64,000 nucleotides of DNA from Chloroflexota bacterium (GTDB lineage: Bacteria > Chloroflexota > Anaerolineae > Aggregatilineales > Phototrophicaceae), in NCBI GenBank assembly GCA_028873975.1, contig JAPPMO010000052.1, positions 60,764 to 124,763 on the forward strand, in the 5' to 3' direction. Below the pieces are notes generated by a model. It searched no databases, was not told where the DNA came from, and saw only the letters and a program-made list of their open reading frames with translations. A program made the translations under genes and the position numbers. This document shows positions 44,043 through 53,227 of the stretch, piece by piece (within the stretch, counting starts at the first letter, position 1; each line of letters begins with the position of its first letter).

Positions 44043-45629
44043 GTGAAAACTGTAAGACTTTTAATCCTGCTTAGCCTGATCGCCGTGATCGGCGCTCTGG
44101 CAATTGCCCCCGCCGCGGCTCAAGACGACATGTCCGAATTCGTCTTCGCCCACAGCGGTCCCATCCGTCCCATGGACCCGCACTCGCACTGGTACGGCTC
44201 CACCCACTGGATGCTCAATTTGTACTACGACTGCCTGATCTGGCGCGCCGCCGACGGCAACGGCTATGTGCCGCAAGCCGCCCAAAGCTGGGAAGCGATC
44301 GACGACACCACCTGGCGCTTCCACCTGCGCGAGGGCGCCACCTTCCACAATGGCGAACCGCTTGATGCTGCAGCCGTCAAATGGAACATCGACCGCGTCC
44401 GCCACCCGGTCGGCGATATCCCGCTCTACCAGCAATGGGATTTCGTCCAGGAAGTCGTCGTGGTTGACGAGCTCACCGTCGACATCCTCACGCCCCAACC
44501 CCACGCCTTCGTTGAGTGGGACGTCAGCTATAACGGCTGCGAGCTGATCCCGCCCGCTTACTTCGAAGAAGTGGGACAAGAAGAGTTCAACCGCAACCCG
44601 GTCGGCTCCGGCCCCTACAAGCTGGTCGAATTGAGCGAGAACGATCGCTATGTCTTTGAGGCTTGGGACGACTATCACAGCGGCCGCCCCGAGGTTGATC
44701 GCGTCGTTTACCAGGTCATCCCCGAGCCATCGGCACAGGTCGCCGCCTTGCTCGCCGGCCAAATCGACATGATGATCGGCGTGCCCGTGCCCGACCGCGA
44801 ACGCCTCGAAGCCACCGACGGCATCAGCCTGGTCAATGAAAGCTCCAACATCATGCACCACTACTACGCCCGCGTCGATACCGACAGCGGCGCCTTCCCG
44901 GAGACTTTCCCCGAATATGAGCCAGCCACGCTGGACATCAATGTGCGCAAAGCCATCACCCACGCCTTTGACCGGCATCTGCTGGCCGAGGTGCACGGCG
45001 CTGCCGAGCCACGCCTGGCGCGCGTCTGCGCCCACTATCCCGAAGGCTACGCGGACAAATACGCCGATCCCGATATCATCGCTGACTGGTACAACCCTGA
45101 ACTGGCGAAGGAATACCTGGCGGCAGCCGGCTACGCCGAGGGCGAAGGTCCCACACTCTACCTGGACACGCCTGTCGTCGGGCGCGGTGGCGGCGCGAAA
45201 GAAGTGGCGGAAGTCGCCGCCGCCATGCTTGAGGACGTCGGCTTCACCGTCGACCTGACGGTCCGCGACGCCTCCGCCTTCGCTGTAGAAGTCCAGCGCA
45301 GCGGCAACAACCGCGATCTGATGCTGGCCACGCTCGGCTGCAGCTATGCTGGCGTAACGCGCTACTATCAATGTGACTGGTCGGCAGTTGCCTACAATAT
45401 ATGCAACGAGGAATGGGACGCCGTAGCCGACGCCATTCAGGTGACGATCGACACCGATGAACGCCTCGCCCTCTGGGAGCAATGGTGGGAGTTCTACATC
45501 GACTATTCCCAGACGATCACGCTCTTCGAAGTCACCAATGTGATGGCGCTGAATACTGCCGATTTTGCATACGCGCCTCGCAAAGACGGCTGGATGACCT
45601 TCCGCGACGTCCAAGTGGCGGATATGTAA
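44043..45629 (+). CDS. Peptide-binding protein, family 5 (second transporter)
   Basis: 528 residues with a GTG start at 44043; AAAGGAG lies six bases upstream. Signal peptide at residues 1-27 with an Ala-Gln cleavage region and no lipobox. The order of motifs is the normal one for SBP_bac_5: MLNLYYDCLIW, FHLREGATFHNGEPLDAAAVKWNI-type region (core REGATFHNGEPL) near 100, NPVGSGPYKLVE near 191, DINVRKAITHAFDRHL near 300, and a C-terminal AEVAAAMLEDVGFTVDL. It thus serves as an internal control for the permuted protein at 11005-12726. It feeds the permeases at 45714 and 46641. Confidence 0.94.
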   Translation: MKTVRLLILLSLIAVIGALAIAPAAAQDDMSEFVFAHSGPIRPMDPHSHWYGSTHWMLNLYYDCLIWRAADGNGYVPQAAQSWEAIDDTTWRFHLREGATFHNGEPLDAAAVKWNIDRVRHPVGDIPLYQQWDFVQEVVVVDELTVDILTPQPHAFVEWDVSYNGCELIPPAYFEEVGQEEFNRNPVGSGPYKLVELSENDRYVFEAWDDYHSGRPEVDRVVYQVIPEPSAQVAALLAGQIDMMIGVPVPDRERLEATDGISLVNESSNIMHHYYARVDTDSGAFPETFPEYEPATLDINVRKAITHAFDRHLLAEVHGAAEPRLARVCAHYPEGYADKYADPDIIADWYNPELAKEYLAAAGYAEGEGPTLYLDTPVVGRGGGAKEVAEVAAAMLEDVGFTVDLTVRDASAFAVEVQRSGNNRDLMLATLGCSYAGVTRYYQCDWSAVAYNICNEEWDAVADAIQVTIDTDERLALWEQWWEFYIDYSQTITLFEVTNVMALNTADFAYAPRKDGWMTFRDVQVADM

Positions 45630-45660
45630 TCCAGCTCTCGTAAACTAGCGTTTGCATTAG

Positions 45661-45712
45661 CTCCTCCCCTTCTCCCTTTATGGGAGAAGGGGACCGAGGG
45701 ATGGGGGTAAAC
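45661..45712. repeat. Single G-rich palindromic repeat with RBS-like tail
   Basis: CCCCTTCTCCCTTTATGGGAGAAGGGG hairpin (stem CCCCTTCTCCC/GGGAGAAGGGG), then ACCGAGGGATGGGGG. GGGGG ends six bases before the TTG start of the permease at 45714. Confidence 0.7.
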
Positions 45713-45713
45713 C

Positions 45714-46631
45714 TTGCGCGGCTTCATAATCAGCCGAATGGTGCAGTTGGTCGTGACCATGTTTATCGTCTCCGTGGTCGTGTTCTTCATCCTGCGCCTC
45801 AGCGGCGACCCCATTCTGGTCCTGGCGCCCGATTTCTTCAGCGAAGAGCAAATCGAGCAAATGCGCAAGTTCTGGGGCTTCGACCGCCCCTTGGGCGAAC
45901 AATACATCACCTTTGTGCGCAAAGCCATTACCGGCGATTTCGGCAAATCTTATTTGGCCAAACGTCCCGCGATGGAGTTAATCATAGAACGTCTAGGTTA
46001 CTCCTGGCTCCTGGCGGCCGCTTCCGCCGCCATCGGCCTGACTGTCGCCATTCCCCTCGGCATCCTGTCCGCTCTCAAGCGCAACAGCTTGCTTGACCTG
46101 ATCATTACCGCGATGTCTTCCTTGGGCACAGCCATGCCCAACTTTTGGCTCGGTCTCATGCTCATTATCATATTTTCGGTGCACCTGCGCCTCCTGCCTG
46201 CCTTTGGCGCCTTGGAGCCAAAAGCCATCATCTTGCCCTCCGTCACGCTCGGCGTCGGCATGGCGGCCCGCCTTTCGCGCATGACCCGCTCGGCTATGCT
46301 GGAAGTGCTGAATCAGGATTACGTCCGCACCGCCCGCAGCAAGGGTTTGATGCAGAAAACTGTCATTATGCGGCATGCCCTGCGCAACGCCCTTATCCCG
46401 ATTATCACCGTATTTGGCTTGCAGCTCGGCTGGCTCCTGGGCGGCTCTGTCGTGGTCGAAAGCGTCTTTTCCTGGCCCGGGCTGGGCCGGCTCATGATCG
46501 ACTCGATCAGCGTCCGCGATAACACCGTCGTTCAAGCCGGTCTATTGTTCTATGCCTTATCCTTTATTCTGATCAACTATGCCATTGATGTGATTTACAT
46601 CATCCTAGACCCGCGCATCAAGTTCCAATAG
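45714..46631 (+). CDS. Peptide ABC transporter permease, DppB type (second transporter)
   Basis: 305 residues with a TTG start at 45714; translation apparently uses GGGGG from the preceding repeat. Six helices, first at residues 8-28, followed by LRLSGDPIL as the DppB loop. The EAA loop reads YVRTARSKGLMQKTVIMRHALRN (core RTARSKGLMQKTV) around residue 205, and the protein ends ILDPRIKFQ. It pairs with the DppC-type permease nine bases downstream. No ATPase gene belongs to this operon. Confidence 0.93.
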   Translation: MRGFIISRMVQLVVTMFIVSVVVFFILRLSGDPILVLAPDFFSEEQIEQMRKFWGFDRPLGEQYITFVRKAITGDFGKSYLAKRPAMELIIERLGYSWLLAAASAAIGLTVAIPLGILSALKRNSLLDLIITAMSSLGTAMPNFWLGLMLIIIFSVHLRLLPAFGALEPKAIILPSVTLGVGMAARLSRMTRSAMLEVLNQDYVRTARSKGLMQKTVIMRHALRNALIPIITVFGLQLGWLLGGSVVVESVFSWPGLGRLMIDSISVRDNTVVQAGLLFYALSFILINYAIDVIYIILDPRIKFQ

Positions 46632-46640
46632 ACAGCGACG

Positions 46641-47585
46641 ATGGAATCCCAGAGCAATCAACTTTCCCAAGCAGCGACAATTGCCGAGAGGCGCGCGGAG
46701 ACAGCCGTCTTGCCGGCCCGCCGCAGCGCACCCCTGCGAATCTTGGCGATCCTCGCGCAGAGCCCGGTCGGCTTTGCCGGCAGCCTGATCGTGACAGCCG
46801 TGGTGGTATTGGCTTTTATCGGACCCGTGATTTCCCCTCACGATCCCTTGAACAGGAACATCCGCGCCCGCTTTAAGCCACCGGGTTTTGTTGACGAAAG
46901 CGGCGCCTTGTATTCGCTTGGCAACGATCAACTCGGCCGCGACATCTTAAGCCGCATCATCGCCGGCAGCCGCGTATCCGTGCTTGTCGGCGTCGTGTCC
47001 GTCCTCATTTCCGGCACGATCGGCGTCATCTACGGTCTCATCAGCGGCTTCGTCGGCGGCATCGTCGATACCGTTCTCATGCGCATCGTGGACGGCTTGC
47101 TCGCCATTCCCTTCATCATCCTCGTCATCGCCATATCCGGCGTCGTCGGCGCCGGCTTGTCCACGCTCATCTTGATCCTCGGCTTCACGGGCTGGATCAC
47201 CTATGCCCGCGTCATCCGCGGCGAGGTGCTCAAAGTGCGGGAAATGGAATATGTCATCGCCGCCTATGCCCTGGGGCAGAGCCGCCGCAAAGTCATGCTC
47301 ATCCACATCCTGCCCAATGTCGTCTCCTCCGCAATCGTCCTGGCAGCCGTGCAGGTCGGCGTGACCATCCTCGCCGAATCCTCGCTCAGCTTCTTGGGGC
47401 TAGGCGTCAAGCCGCCCACCGTTACCTGGGGCTTGATGCTCTCCGATGGCAGACAATACATCAACAGCGCCTGGTGGATGACCGCCTTCCCCGGCATCGC
47501 CATCACCATCACCGTGCTCGGCGTCGTCTTCCTCGGCGACTGGCTGCGCGACTTCCTCGACCCCAATGTCCGCGGCCGCGCCTGA
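46641..47585 (+). CDS. Peptide ABC transporter permease, DppC type (second transporter)
   Basis: 314 residues, ATG at 46641. A polar N-terminus of about 30 residues precedes the first helix. LGNDQLGRDILSRIIAGSR (core DQLGRDILSR) near residue 95 is the OppC-type motif, and the EAA loop REMEYVIAAYALGQSRRKV is near 200. Ends with the LDPNVRGRA motif. The stop overlaps the start of the DegT-type aminotransferase by one base (TGATG), so uptake and amino-group chemistry are translationally coupled. Confidence 0.94.
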   Translation: MESQSNQLSQAATIAERRAETAVLPARRSAPLRILAILAQSPVGFAGSLIVTAVVVLAFIGPVISPHDPLNRNIRARFKPPGFVDESGALYSLGNDQLGRDILSRIIAGSRVSVLVGVVSVLISGTIGVIYGLISGFVGGIVDTVLMRIVDGLLAIPFIILVIAISGVVGAGLSTLILILGFTGWITYARVIRGEVLKVREMEYVIAAYALGQSRRKVMLIHILPNVVSSAIVLAAVQVGVTILAESSLSFLGLGVKPPTVTWGLMLSDGRQYINSAWWMTAFPGIAITITVLGVVFLGDWLRDFLDPNVRGRA

Positions 47586-48751
47586 TGCCGGAAACTTTTC
47601 GCGTCCCGCGTTCCCGCGCCAACCAAAGTCATCAAACGCTGCGCGGCGAGATCATGGCCGCGCTTGAGCCCATCCTTTTCGACGACTACCGCAGCAGCTA
47701 CGCGATTCGCGCCCAATTGGAAGCCGCCTTCGCATCCGCAATGGAACAGCGCCATGCCGTCGCCGCCCACTCCGGCACCATTGCGCTCTTGCTGGCGCTG
47801 CGCGCCTGCGGCATCGGACCCGGCGACGAGGTGATTACCGTCGGCAATTCCGATATCTCAACCACCGGGGCCATCAGCCAATGCGGCGCCATCCCGGTAT
47901 TATGCGATGTCGCCCTCAGCGACTACACCATCGCCGTCGACCAGGTTGAAGACCTGATCACCGGCAAAACCCGCGCCATCTTGCCGGTGGACCTGCACGG
48001 TCACCCGGCAAACGTCCAGGCGCTGCGCCCGCTTGCCGACCGCCACGACCTCAAAATTGTGGAAGACGCCGCCCTGGCCAGCGGCGCCTGCGACCACGGG
48101 GCGCCGCTGGGCGCCTTCGCCGATGTGGCCATGTTCAGCTTCGCCCCCTTTAAGCCCCTGGGCAGCGCCGGCAATGGCGCCATGCTGGTGACGAATGACG
48201 ACTCGCTCGCGGATCAACTGCGCCTGCTGGTCGCATACGGTCATGTTCCCCCCTCTTTAGCGGAGGGCAGCGCGCAAGGGGAGGCGCTCCCGCCTGGATA
48301 CCAGAACTACATCGCCGAAGGCTACAATGCGCCGCTCGATGGCTTGCAAGCGGCATTGCTGCTGGTTAAACTGCCTTACCTGGGTGAATGGACCAGGCAG
48401 CGCCGCGCCATCGTCAGGGGGCTGGAAGCCGGTCTCGCCGATACCTCGGCGCGCCTGCCGCGCTTCCGCGCCGAATCGCGTCCGACCTTCCGCTCCTACG
48501 CCATCGCTGTCGAGCGTCAGCAAGAAGTTTATCTGGGGCTGCGCGAGGCCGGCATCGAAGCCGTGATTCACTATGCGCCGCCAATTTACGAGTATGACGT
48601 CTACGCCGGCCTGTTCCCGGAGCGCGGAAACTTGAGCGCAACCGAGCGCCTGGCTGGCGAAATCGTCAACCTGCCGGTCACGCCGGAGTTGACAAGCGAC
48701 GATGTTGATTACATGATTGAAGTGACGCGGCGACTGATAAACAACGGATAA
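47585..48751 (+). CDS. DegT/DnrJ/EryC1 family aminotransferase
   Basis: 388 residues from the ATG at 47585 that overlaps the permease stop; an upstream in-frame start lies inside the permease. Fold type I PLP enzyme: SGTIALLLALRACGIGPGDEV-type opening (core SGTIALLLALRA) near residue 63, DLHGHPANVQAL near 136, EDAALASGA near 160 with the PLP-binding Asp161, and Lys190 in FAPFKPLGSAGNG. YNAPLDGLQAALLL near 275 is also typical. These enzymes usually act on oxo-sugars in cell-surface or antibiotic pathways, yet here no other sugar-nucleotide gene adjoins, and coupling to a peptide transporter is unusual. Confidence 0.92.
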   Translation: MPETFRVPRSRANQSHQTLRGEIMAALEPILFDDYRSSYAIRAQLEAAFASAMEQRHAVAAHSGTIALLLALRACGIGPGDEVITVGNSDISTTGAISQCGAIPVLCDVALSDYTIAVDQVEDLITGKTRAILPVDLHGHPANVQALRPLADRHDLKIVEDAALASGACDHGAPLGAFADVAMFSFAPFKPLGSAGNGAMLVTNDDSLADQLRLLVAYGHVPPSLAEGSAQGEALPPGYQNYIAEGYNAPLDGLQAALLLVKLPYLGEWTRQRRAIVRGLEAGLADTSARLPRFRAESRPTFRSYAIAVERQQEVYLGLREAGIEAVIHYAPPIYEYDVYAGLFPERGNLSATERLAGEIVNLPVTPELTSDDVDYMIEVTRRLINNG

Positions 48752-48984
48752 GTAGAGGCGGCGATTGCGTCGCCCGCGACAAATGGGGTAGATTCAACGA
48801 AGTAATTGAAATCCGATAATTTACGAATTGTAACGGCGTTTGACTGTCAGTGTCTACGCGACCCGCCGAAACGCCCAAATAATCAATCATCTTCTCCGAT
48901 TTTCTCTGTGCTCTCTGTGTTCTCTGTGGTTAATTTTCGTTGCATGACTTACTTGGTTCTACTAAGATGACAGGATAAGTAAAA
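48752..48984. repeat. Hairpin and CTCTGTG-rich repeat in the gap before PrpD copy 2
   Basis: GGCGGCGATTGCGTCGCCCGC near 48758-48775 is a degenerate GGGCGAC-type hairpin. 48898-48972 holds the CTCTGTG...TGTGGTTAATTTT block followed by TGCATGACTTACTTGG, also seen near 61070 and, inverted, near 29960. No gene. Confidence 0.6.
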
Positions 48985-50370
48985 ATGTCAGATTCAAGAA
49001 ACCTTTTAGAGCAAATCGTCGATTACGCCATCAGCCTGCGTTACGAAGACATCCCGGCCGAAGCTGTTGAACTGGCCAAATTGATCGTCTTCGATTCCAT
49101 TGGTACTGGCCTCGGCGGTTATCAACGGGAATTGGGGTCCAAAGCCCTCCGCTATGCCGAAAGCCTGATGGCGGGCGACGAGGCTACCCTGCTCGGCAGC
49201 GGTCAGCGCGTATCGACCGAAGGCGCAGCTTTCGCCAATGGCGTCATGGTCAAGATTCTGGGCATGGACGATTCGCATCGCTCCGCCGGGCATATCGCCT
49301 CGCAACTGGTCCCCGCCGTACTGGCGGTCGGCGAAGCCTGTGACAGCGCCGGCGAAGAGATGATCGTCGCCATCGTCGCGGCATACGACTTTGCCGTCCG
49401 TGTTGGCCGCCTGGTCCGCCCCGTGCAGCGGGAGCGCGGTCTCGATCTCAAAGGCACGCTGGGCGCAATCTCTTCCGCGCTGGCGGTCGCTCGCTGCGCG
49501 CGCCTGGATCGCGAAGCGATGATCAATTGCGTCGCGCTGGCGGCCGACCTGGCTTCCGGCACCGAGCAATACGTCTACGAAGGCGGGCTCTGCGACACCA
49601 AGGACTTGATCGCCGGTTTCGCCGCGCGCAATGCCGTATTCGCCTTGCGCCTGGCGCAATCAGGCTTTTACGGTCCTCGCGGCGCCCTGGACGGGGAATA
49701 CGGTTTCTTCCGCGCTTTCGGCGACGGCTTCGAGCCAGACCTCTTCGCCGATCTCGGCCGCAACTTCGCCATCCTCGGTACCGGTTTCAAGCCCCACGGC
49801 GGTTGCCGGCACACCCATCAAGCCATCGACGCCGCGCAAGCGATCCTGCAAGACGGTCCGCTGGACATTTCGGCGATTGAGTCGATTGAGCTTGGCACCT
49901 ACGGCTATGCCACCCGCCCTGTCTTCCGCGTCGATCCCAACCCGCCTTCCCGCGAGGTCGCCGGCTTGAGCATTCGCGTTTCAACCGGGGTAGCGCTGCA
50001 ACGGGGCAGCGCCTGGCCCCATGACTTCAATTCCTGGGATGACCCCGAAGTTCGGCGCTTGCGCAATCTGATTGATGTCCAAATTGATAGCGAGATCGAA
50101 GCGGATTACCCGCGGCTCAATGGTTGCCGTCTGCGCGTCACCCTTGATACGGGCGAGGTCCGCCAGGCATACCTGCCAAATATGAAAGGCGAGCCGGAAT
50201 TCCGCATGAGCCGGGATGAAATGCGCGAGAAATTCGCCGTCTTGACGCGCGACCTCTTCGCGGTCGGGCAGGTCGACGAGATTTACCAGCGCTGTATGAA
50301 CCTGGAATCAGCCGGAAATATCACGCAATTGCTGCAGTTATGCGCCGCGGGAGAAGCCGTGCCGGTTTAA
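48985..50370 (+). CDS. MmgE/PrpD family protein, copy 2
   Basis: 461 residues, ATG at 48985 after AGGAT. Clear paralog of 41403-42785 with the same motifs: ELAKLIVFDSIGTGLGGYQ (core FDSIGTGLGGYQ), GMDDSHRSAGHIASQ near 89, SGTEQYVYEGG near 192, GFKPHGGCRHTHQA near 265. It probably catalyses a dehydration, decarboxylation or epimerisation of a dicarboxylic acid. The two copies flank the enolase-superfamily, transporter and DegT genes, so they may act on two related substrates of one pathway. Confidence 0.93.
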   Translation: MSDSRNLLEQIVDYAISLRYEDIPAEAVELAKLIVFDSIGTGLGGYQRELGSKALRYAESLMAGDEATLLGSGQRVSTEGAAFANGVMVKILGMDDSHRSAGHIASQLVPAVLAVGEACDSAGEEMIVAIVAAYDFAVRVGRLVRPVQRERGLDLKGTLGAISSALAVARCARLDREAMINCVALAADLASGTEQYVYEGGLCDTKDLIAGFAARNAVFALRLAQSGFYGPRGALDGEYGFFRAFGDGFEPDLFADLGRNFAILGTGFKPHGGCRHTHQAIDAAQAILQDGPLDISAIESIELGTYGYATRPVFRVDPNPPSREVAGLSIRVSTGVALQRGSAWPHDFNSWDDPEVRRLRNLIDVQIDSEIEADYPRLNGCRLRVTLDTGEVRQAYLPNMKGEPEFRMSRDEMREKFAVLTRDLFAVGQVDEIYQRCMNLESAGNITQLLQLCAAGEAVPV

Positions 50371-50382
50371 GCGGCTGCGATT

Positions 50383-51219
50383 TCACCCTGCTTCGGCTGC
50401 TCTGGGGAGCGCGCGCTCCATCACATACCAGCTCGCCCCGGCGTCGCGGACAAAATCCACCGCATGATAGCCCGCCCCCAGCAGCGAGGTAATCGACGCG
50501 CGCGCGTGAAGTTGCCAGGTCTGGGCGCGCTGCAGATTTTCGGCCTTCAATACCGCGATGCTGGCCGGGATCTCAATCGCATACCGCGCCTCGTCCAGCG
50601 CTGCCGGCTGTTCAAGCTGCGGGATGCCGTGATCGTCCAGGAACACGAGCTTGGTCGTTTCCGAGATAGCAGTCCGCGGCTGCCGCTGCCCACCCCGCGC
50701 CAAGGCAAGCACGCGAGGATGGTCGAGATGCCACTGCGCTTCCAGGCGATCGCTGGCCAGCCCGGCATTCAGCTCGTCTTGCATCGCCCCGTAGTGATTA
50801 ACATAGTAGGCTCGCGCCGTCGCCCCCAGCCGCCTCAGGTTGAAATTGGCGTTCCCCGCCTGCATCGGGTCGAAGGTCCAGGCCATCACGCGATAGCCAT
50901 TTGCCAGCGCCCATTCGCGCTGCGCTTGCTTGAGCGCGAAGCCGATGCCCGCATTCTGAAACTCGGGGCGCACCGCTGTCATGTGCGACCACAACCAGAC
51001 ATCGCCTCCCCGTTTTGCCGCGATGCCAAAACAGAAGCCGATCAGGCGTCCGCCGGCTTCCGCGCCCAGCACGCCCCCGCCGGTCACGGTCGCCGCCTTC
51101 ATGGTATGGGGCGAGGTCGTTTCGTGATCGTGCATGCCCCAGACGTCTTTCTGCAATTCGACCAAAGCAATCAAATCCCGCATGGCATGGAGTTCCCTGA
51201 TGATGAAGTTCTTGGACAT
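50383..51219 (-). CDS. GNAT family N-acetyltransferase-like protein
   Basis: 278 residues, ATG at 51219. An N-terminal GNAT domain: IRELHAMRDLIALVELQKDVWG opening (core IRELHAMRDL), GGRLIGFCFG, SHMTAVRPEFQNAGIGFALKQAQREWA with the acetyl-CoA loop (core RPEFQNAGIGFAL) near 95, then GYRVMAWTFDPMQAGNANFNLRRLGA (core FDPMQAGNANF). This matches the COG3375-type predicted acetyltransferases. The C-terminal 120 residues have no recognised domain. It converges with PrpD copy 2. Substrate unknown. Confidence 0.87.
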   Translation of the reverse strand: MSKNFIIRELHAMRDLIALVELQKDVWGMHDHETTSPHTMKAATVTGGGVLGAEAGGRLIGFCFGIAAKRGGDVWLWSHMTAVRPEFQNAGIGFALKQAQREWALANGYRVMAWTFDPMQAGNANFNLRRLGATARAYYVNHYGAMQDELNAGLASDRLEAQWHLDHPRVLALARGGQRQPRTAISETTKLVFLDDHGIPQLEQPAALDEARYAIEIPASIAVLKAENLQRAQTWQLHARASITSLLGAGYHAVDFVRDAGASWYVMERALPRAAEAG

Positions 51220-51298
51220 GGCTCATCTGTTGCTAGCGGCAGGACGCCTGCAATGATAGCAAGCCGCCTTGCAAAAGGCAAAACTCGCTAGAGCCAAT

Positions 51299-51326
51299 TT
51301 GCAATCTACCAGCCTCACCCTATAAT
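51299..51326 (+). promoter_or_regulatory. Sigma-70-type promoter for the CysK-like/RpiR operon
   Basis: TTGCAA at 51299-51304, 16-base spacer, consensus TATAAT at 51321-51326. The predicted transcript start near 51333 lies about 26 bases before the ATG at 51359. Confidence 0.55.
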
Positions 51327-51358
51327 CAGTGCATTGTCCGCCAAGACTGAGACAATGG

Positions 51359-52321
51359 ATGTCTGCTGAACCCCATCTGGCCGCATCGGCGCTCGATACG
51401 ATTGGCAATACGCCCCTGGTGGCATTGTCGCGCGTCACGGAAGGGCTCGACGGAATTGTCTTCGCCAAGCTCGAGTATCTCAATCCCGGTTATTCCAAGA
51501 AGGACCGCATCGCCCGGCAGATGATCGAAGACGCGGAGGCGAAGGGCGAGCTCCGCCGCGGCGATACCGTTGTCGAACTGACCAGCGGCAATACCGGCAC
51601 GGGCTTGGCCATCGTTTGCGCCGTCAAGGGCTATCGCTTCGTAGCGGTGATGTCGCGCGGCAACTCCAGCGAACGCGCCCGCATGATGACCGCCCTGGGC
51701 GCCGAAGTCGTCCTGGTCGATCAATGTCCGGGTTCACAGCCGGGTCAAGTATCGGGCGCGGACCTGGCCCGCGTCGAAGCAAAGGCGCGCGAGATCGTCG
51801 CCGAGCGGGACGCTTACCGCGCCGATCAATTCGAGCTCGAGGGCAACCGCCGCGCGCACTATCTGCACACCGCGCCCGAAATCTGGCGGCAGTCCGGCGG
51901 CATCGACGCCTTCTGCGATTTTATCGGCAGCGGCGGATCTTTTGCCGGCTGCGCGGGCTACTTCAAAGAGCGGGATCCCGCCGTTCAATGTTATATTGTG
52001 GAACCGGCCGGCGCGGCCGCTTATGCCGGTGAACCGGTCACGCGGCCTAATCACAAGATACAGGGCGGCGGCTATGCCATGGCACAGCTCCCCTTGATCG
52101 ATCGCGATCTGGTCGATGGCTGCCTGCGGGTCAGGGACGACGAAGCCACGCGCATGTCCCGCCGGCTGGCGCGCGAAGAAGGCTTGTTCGCCGGTTACTC
52201 CTCCGGCGCCAACCTGGCTGCGGCGCTGCAGCTGCTGCGGACAAGCCACAGCGGCGGACGCGTCGCCATTTTGCTCCCCGATTCCGGCTTGAAATATCTG
52301 AGCGCAGATCTTTGGGATTGA
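51359..52321 (+). CDS. Cysteine synthase/CBS-type PLP-dependent enzyme
   Basis: 320 residues from the ATG at 51359; a GTG at 51329 lies on top of the likely transcription start. Fold type II PLP enzyme: TPLVALSRV near residue 18, Lys48 in NPGYSKKDR as PLP lysine, SGNTG at 76-80 as substrate loop, GSGGSFAGCAGYFKE near 200 for the phosphate and PDSGLKYLSADLW at the end. The family catalyses beta-replacement on serine-type substrates; the CysK asparagine loop (TSGNTGxG) is kept. The regulator at 52326 starts 4 bases after the stop. Eutectic roles such as EutB are less likely, since the NPGYSKKDR motif is of CysK type. Confidence 0.88.
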   Translation: MSAEPHLAASALDTIGNTPLVALSRVTEGLDGIVFAKLEYLNPGYSKKDRIARQMIEDAEAKGELRRGDTVVELTSGNTGTGLAIVCAVKGYRFVAVMSRGNSSERARMMTALGAEVVLVDQCPGSQPGQVSGADLARVEAKAREIVAERDAYRADQFELEGNRRAHYLHTAPEIWRQSGGIDAFCDFIGSGGSFAGCAGYFKERDPAVQCYIVEPAGAAAYAGEPVTRPNHKIQGGGYAMAQLPLIDRDLVDGCLRVRDDEATRMSRRLAREEGLFAGYSSGANLAAALQLLRTSHSGGRVAILLPDSGLKYLSADLWD

Positions 52322-52325
52322 ACTC

Positions 52326-53225
52326 ATGAACGCCAATGAATCGCGCGACGATATTGTCCGCTGGATCCGCGCCAACCACGAGTCCCTCTCCCCCAGCCAG
52401 CAGAAGGTGGCTGAATTCCTGCTGGAAGGCGGCATCAACGTCATTCATTTGACCATCACCGAGATCGCCGACGCTGTCGGCGTTAATTCCTCGACGGTGG
52501 TGCGGACAGCGCAAGCGCTCGGTTTCGACGGCTTCCCGGAGTTGCAGTCGGTCTTGCGCAGCCAGTTCCTCAACCAAGCCAAGATCGCGCAACGCATGCA
52601 AATCGGATCGCAAAAGCTCATCGAAGACCTGTCCGCCGGCGAACCGGAGAATCAACATCTGCTGAATACGGTGCTGCGCGACGAGGTCCAGACCTTGCTT
52701 GATCTGCCGCAGCATGTGCCCACCCTGCTATTCGACCGCGCCGTCGACATGGTGGACCGCGCCAAACACGTTTACATCATCGGCTTGGGCGATTCCTTCC
52801 CGCTGGCGCTGAATTTCGGCATCATGCTGCGCTACATCCGTCCGCATACCACCGTGCTCACGCCGGGCATCGATCCAATCGCCGCGCAATTGACGCCGCT
52901 CAAGGAAGGCGATCTGATCTTTTCGCTTTGCTTCGCGCGTTACACGCGCGAGACCTTGACGGTAATGGAAGTCGGCAGGCAGCGCGGGGCCTCCGTGGTC
53001 ACCGTCACCGACAGTCATGTCTCGCCAGCCGCCAAACGCGCCGACCGGGCGCTGATCGTGCCCTTCCGCCTGCGTCTCTACAGCAATACCGTCGCGCTCT
53101 TCGCCTTGCTTGACGCCATCCTGGGCGCCTTGTCCCTGCGCTATCCAGAGAAGACCCGCGCCCGCCTCGACAGCCTCGAAGACCTCTACAAGCAGTTTAA
53201 CCTTTTGACCACGGACGATGACTGA
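52326..53225 (+). CDS. RpiR family transcriptional regulator
   Basis: 299 residues, ATG at 52326. N-terminal HTH_6 domain at about residues 8-85 (SPSQQKVAEFLLEGG, VNSSTVVRTAQALGFDGFPEL as recognition helix, core SSTVVRTAQALGF) and C-terminal SIS domain at about 125-260 (KHVYIIGLGDSFPLA, KEGDLIFSLCFARYTRETL). SIS domains bind sugar phosphates or related effectors. It shares a transcript with the CysK-like gene and probably controls the neighbouring transporter or itself; no operator could be identified with confidence. Confidence 0.93.
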   Translation: MNANESRDDIVRWIRANHESLSPSQQKVAEFLLEGGINVIHLTITEIADAVGVNSSTVVRTAQALGFDGFPELQSVLRSQFLNQAKIAQRMQIGSQKLIEDLSAGEPENQHLLNTVLRDEVQTLLDLPQHVPTLLFDRAVDMVDRAKHVYIIGLGDSFPLALNFGIMLRYIRPHTTVLTPGIDPIAAQLTPLKEGDLIFSLCFARYTRETLTVMEVGRQRGASVVTVTDSHVSPAAKRADRALIVPFRLRLYSNTVALFALLDAILGALSLRYPEKTRARLDSLEDLYKQFNLLTTDDD

Positions 53226-53227
53226 AC

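Noticed and set aside
44061-45614. 517-codon frame antisense to the second peptide-binding gene
   Set aside because: Mirror of a strongly supported SBP_bac_5 gene; no ribosome-binding site and no family resemblance.
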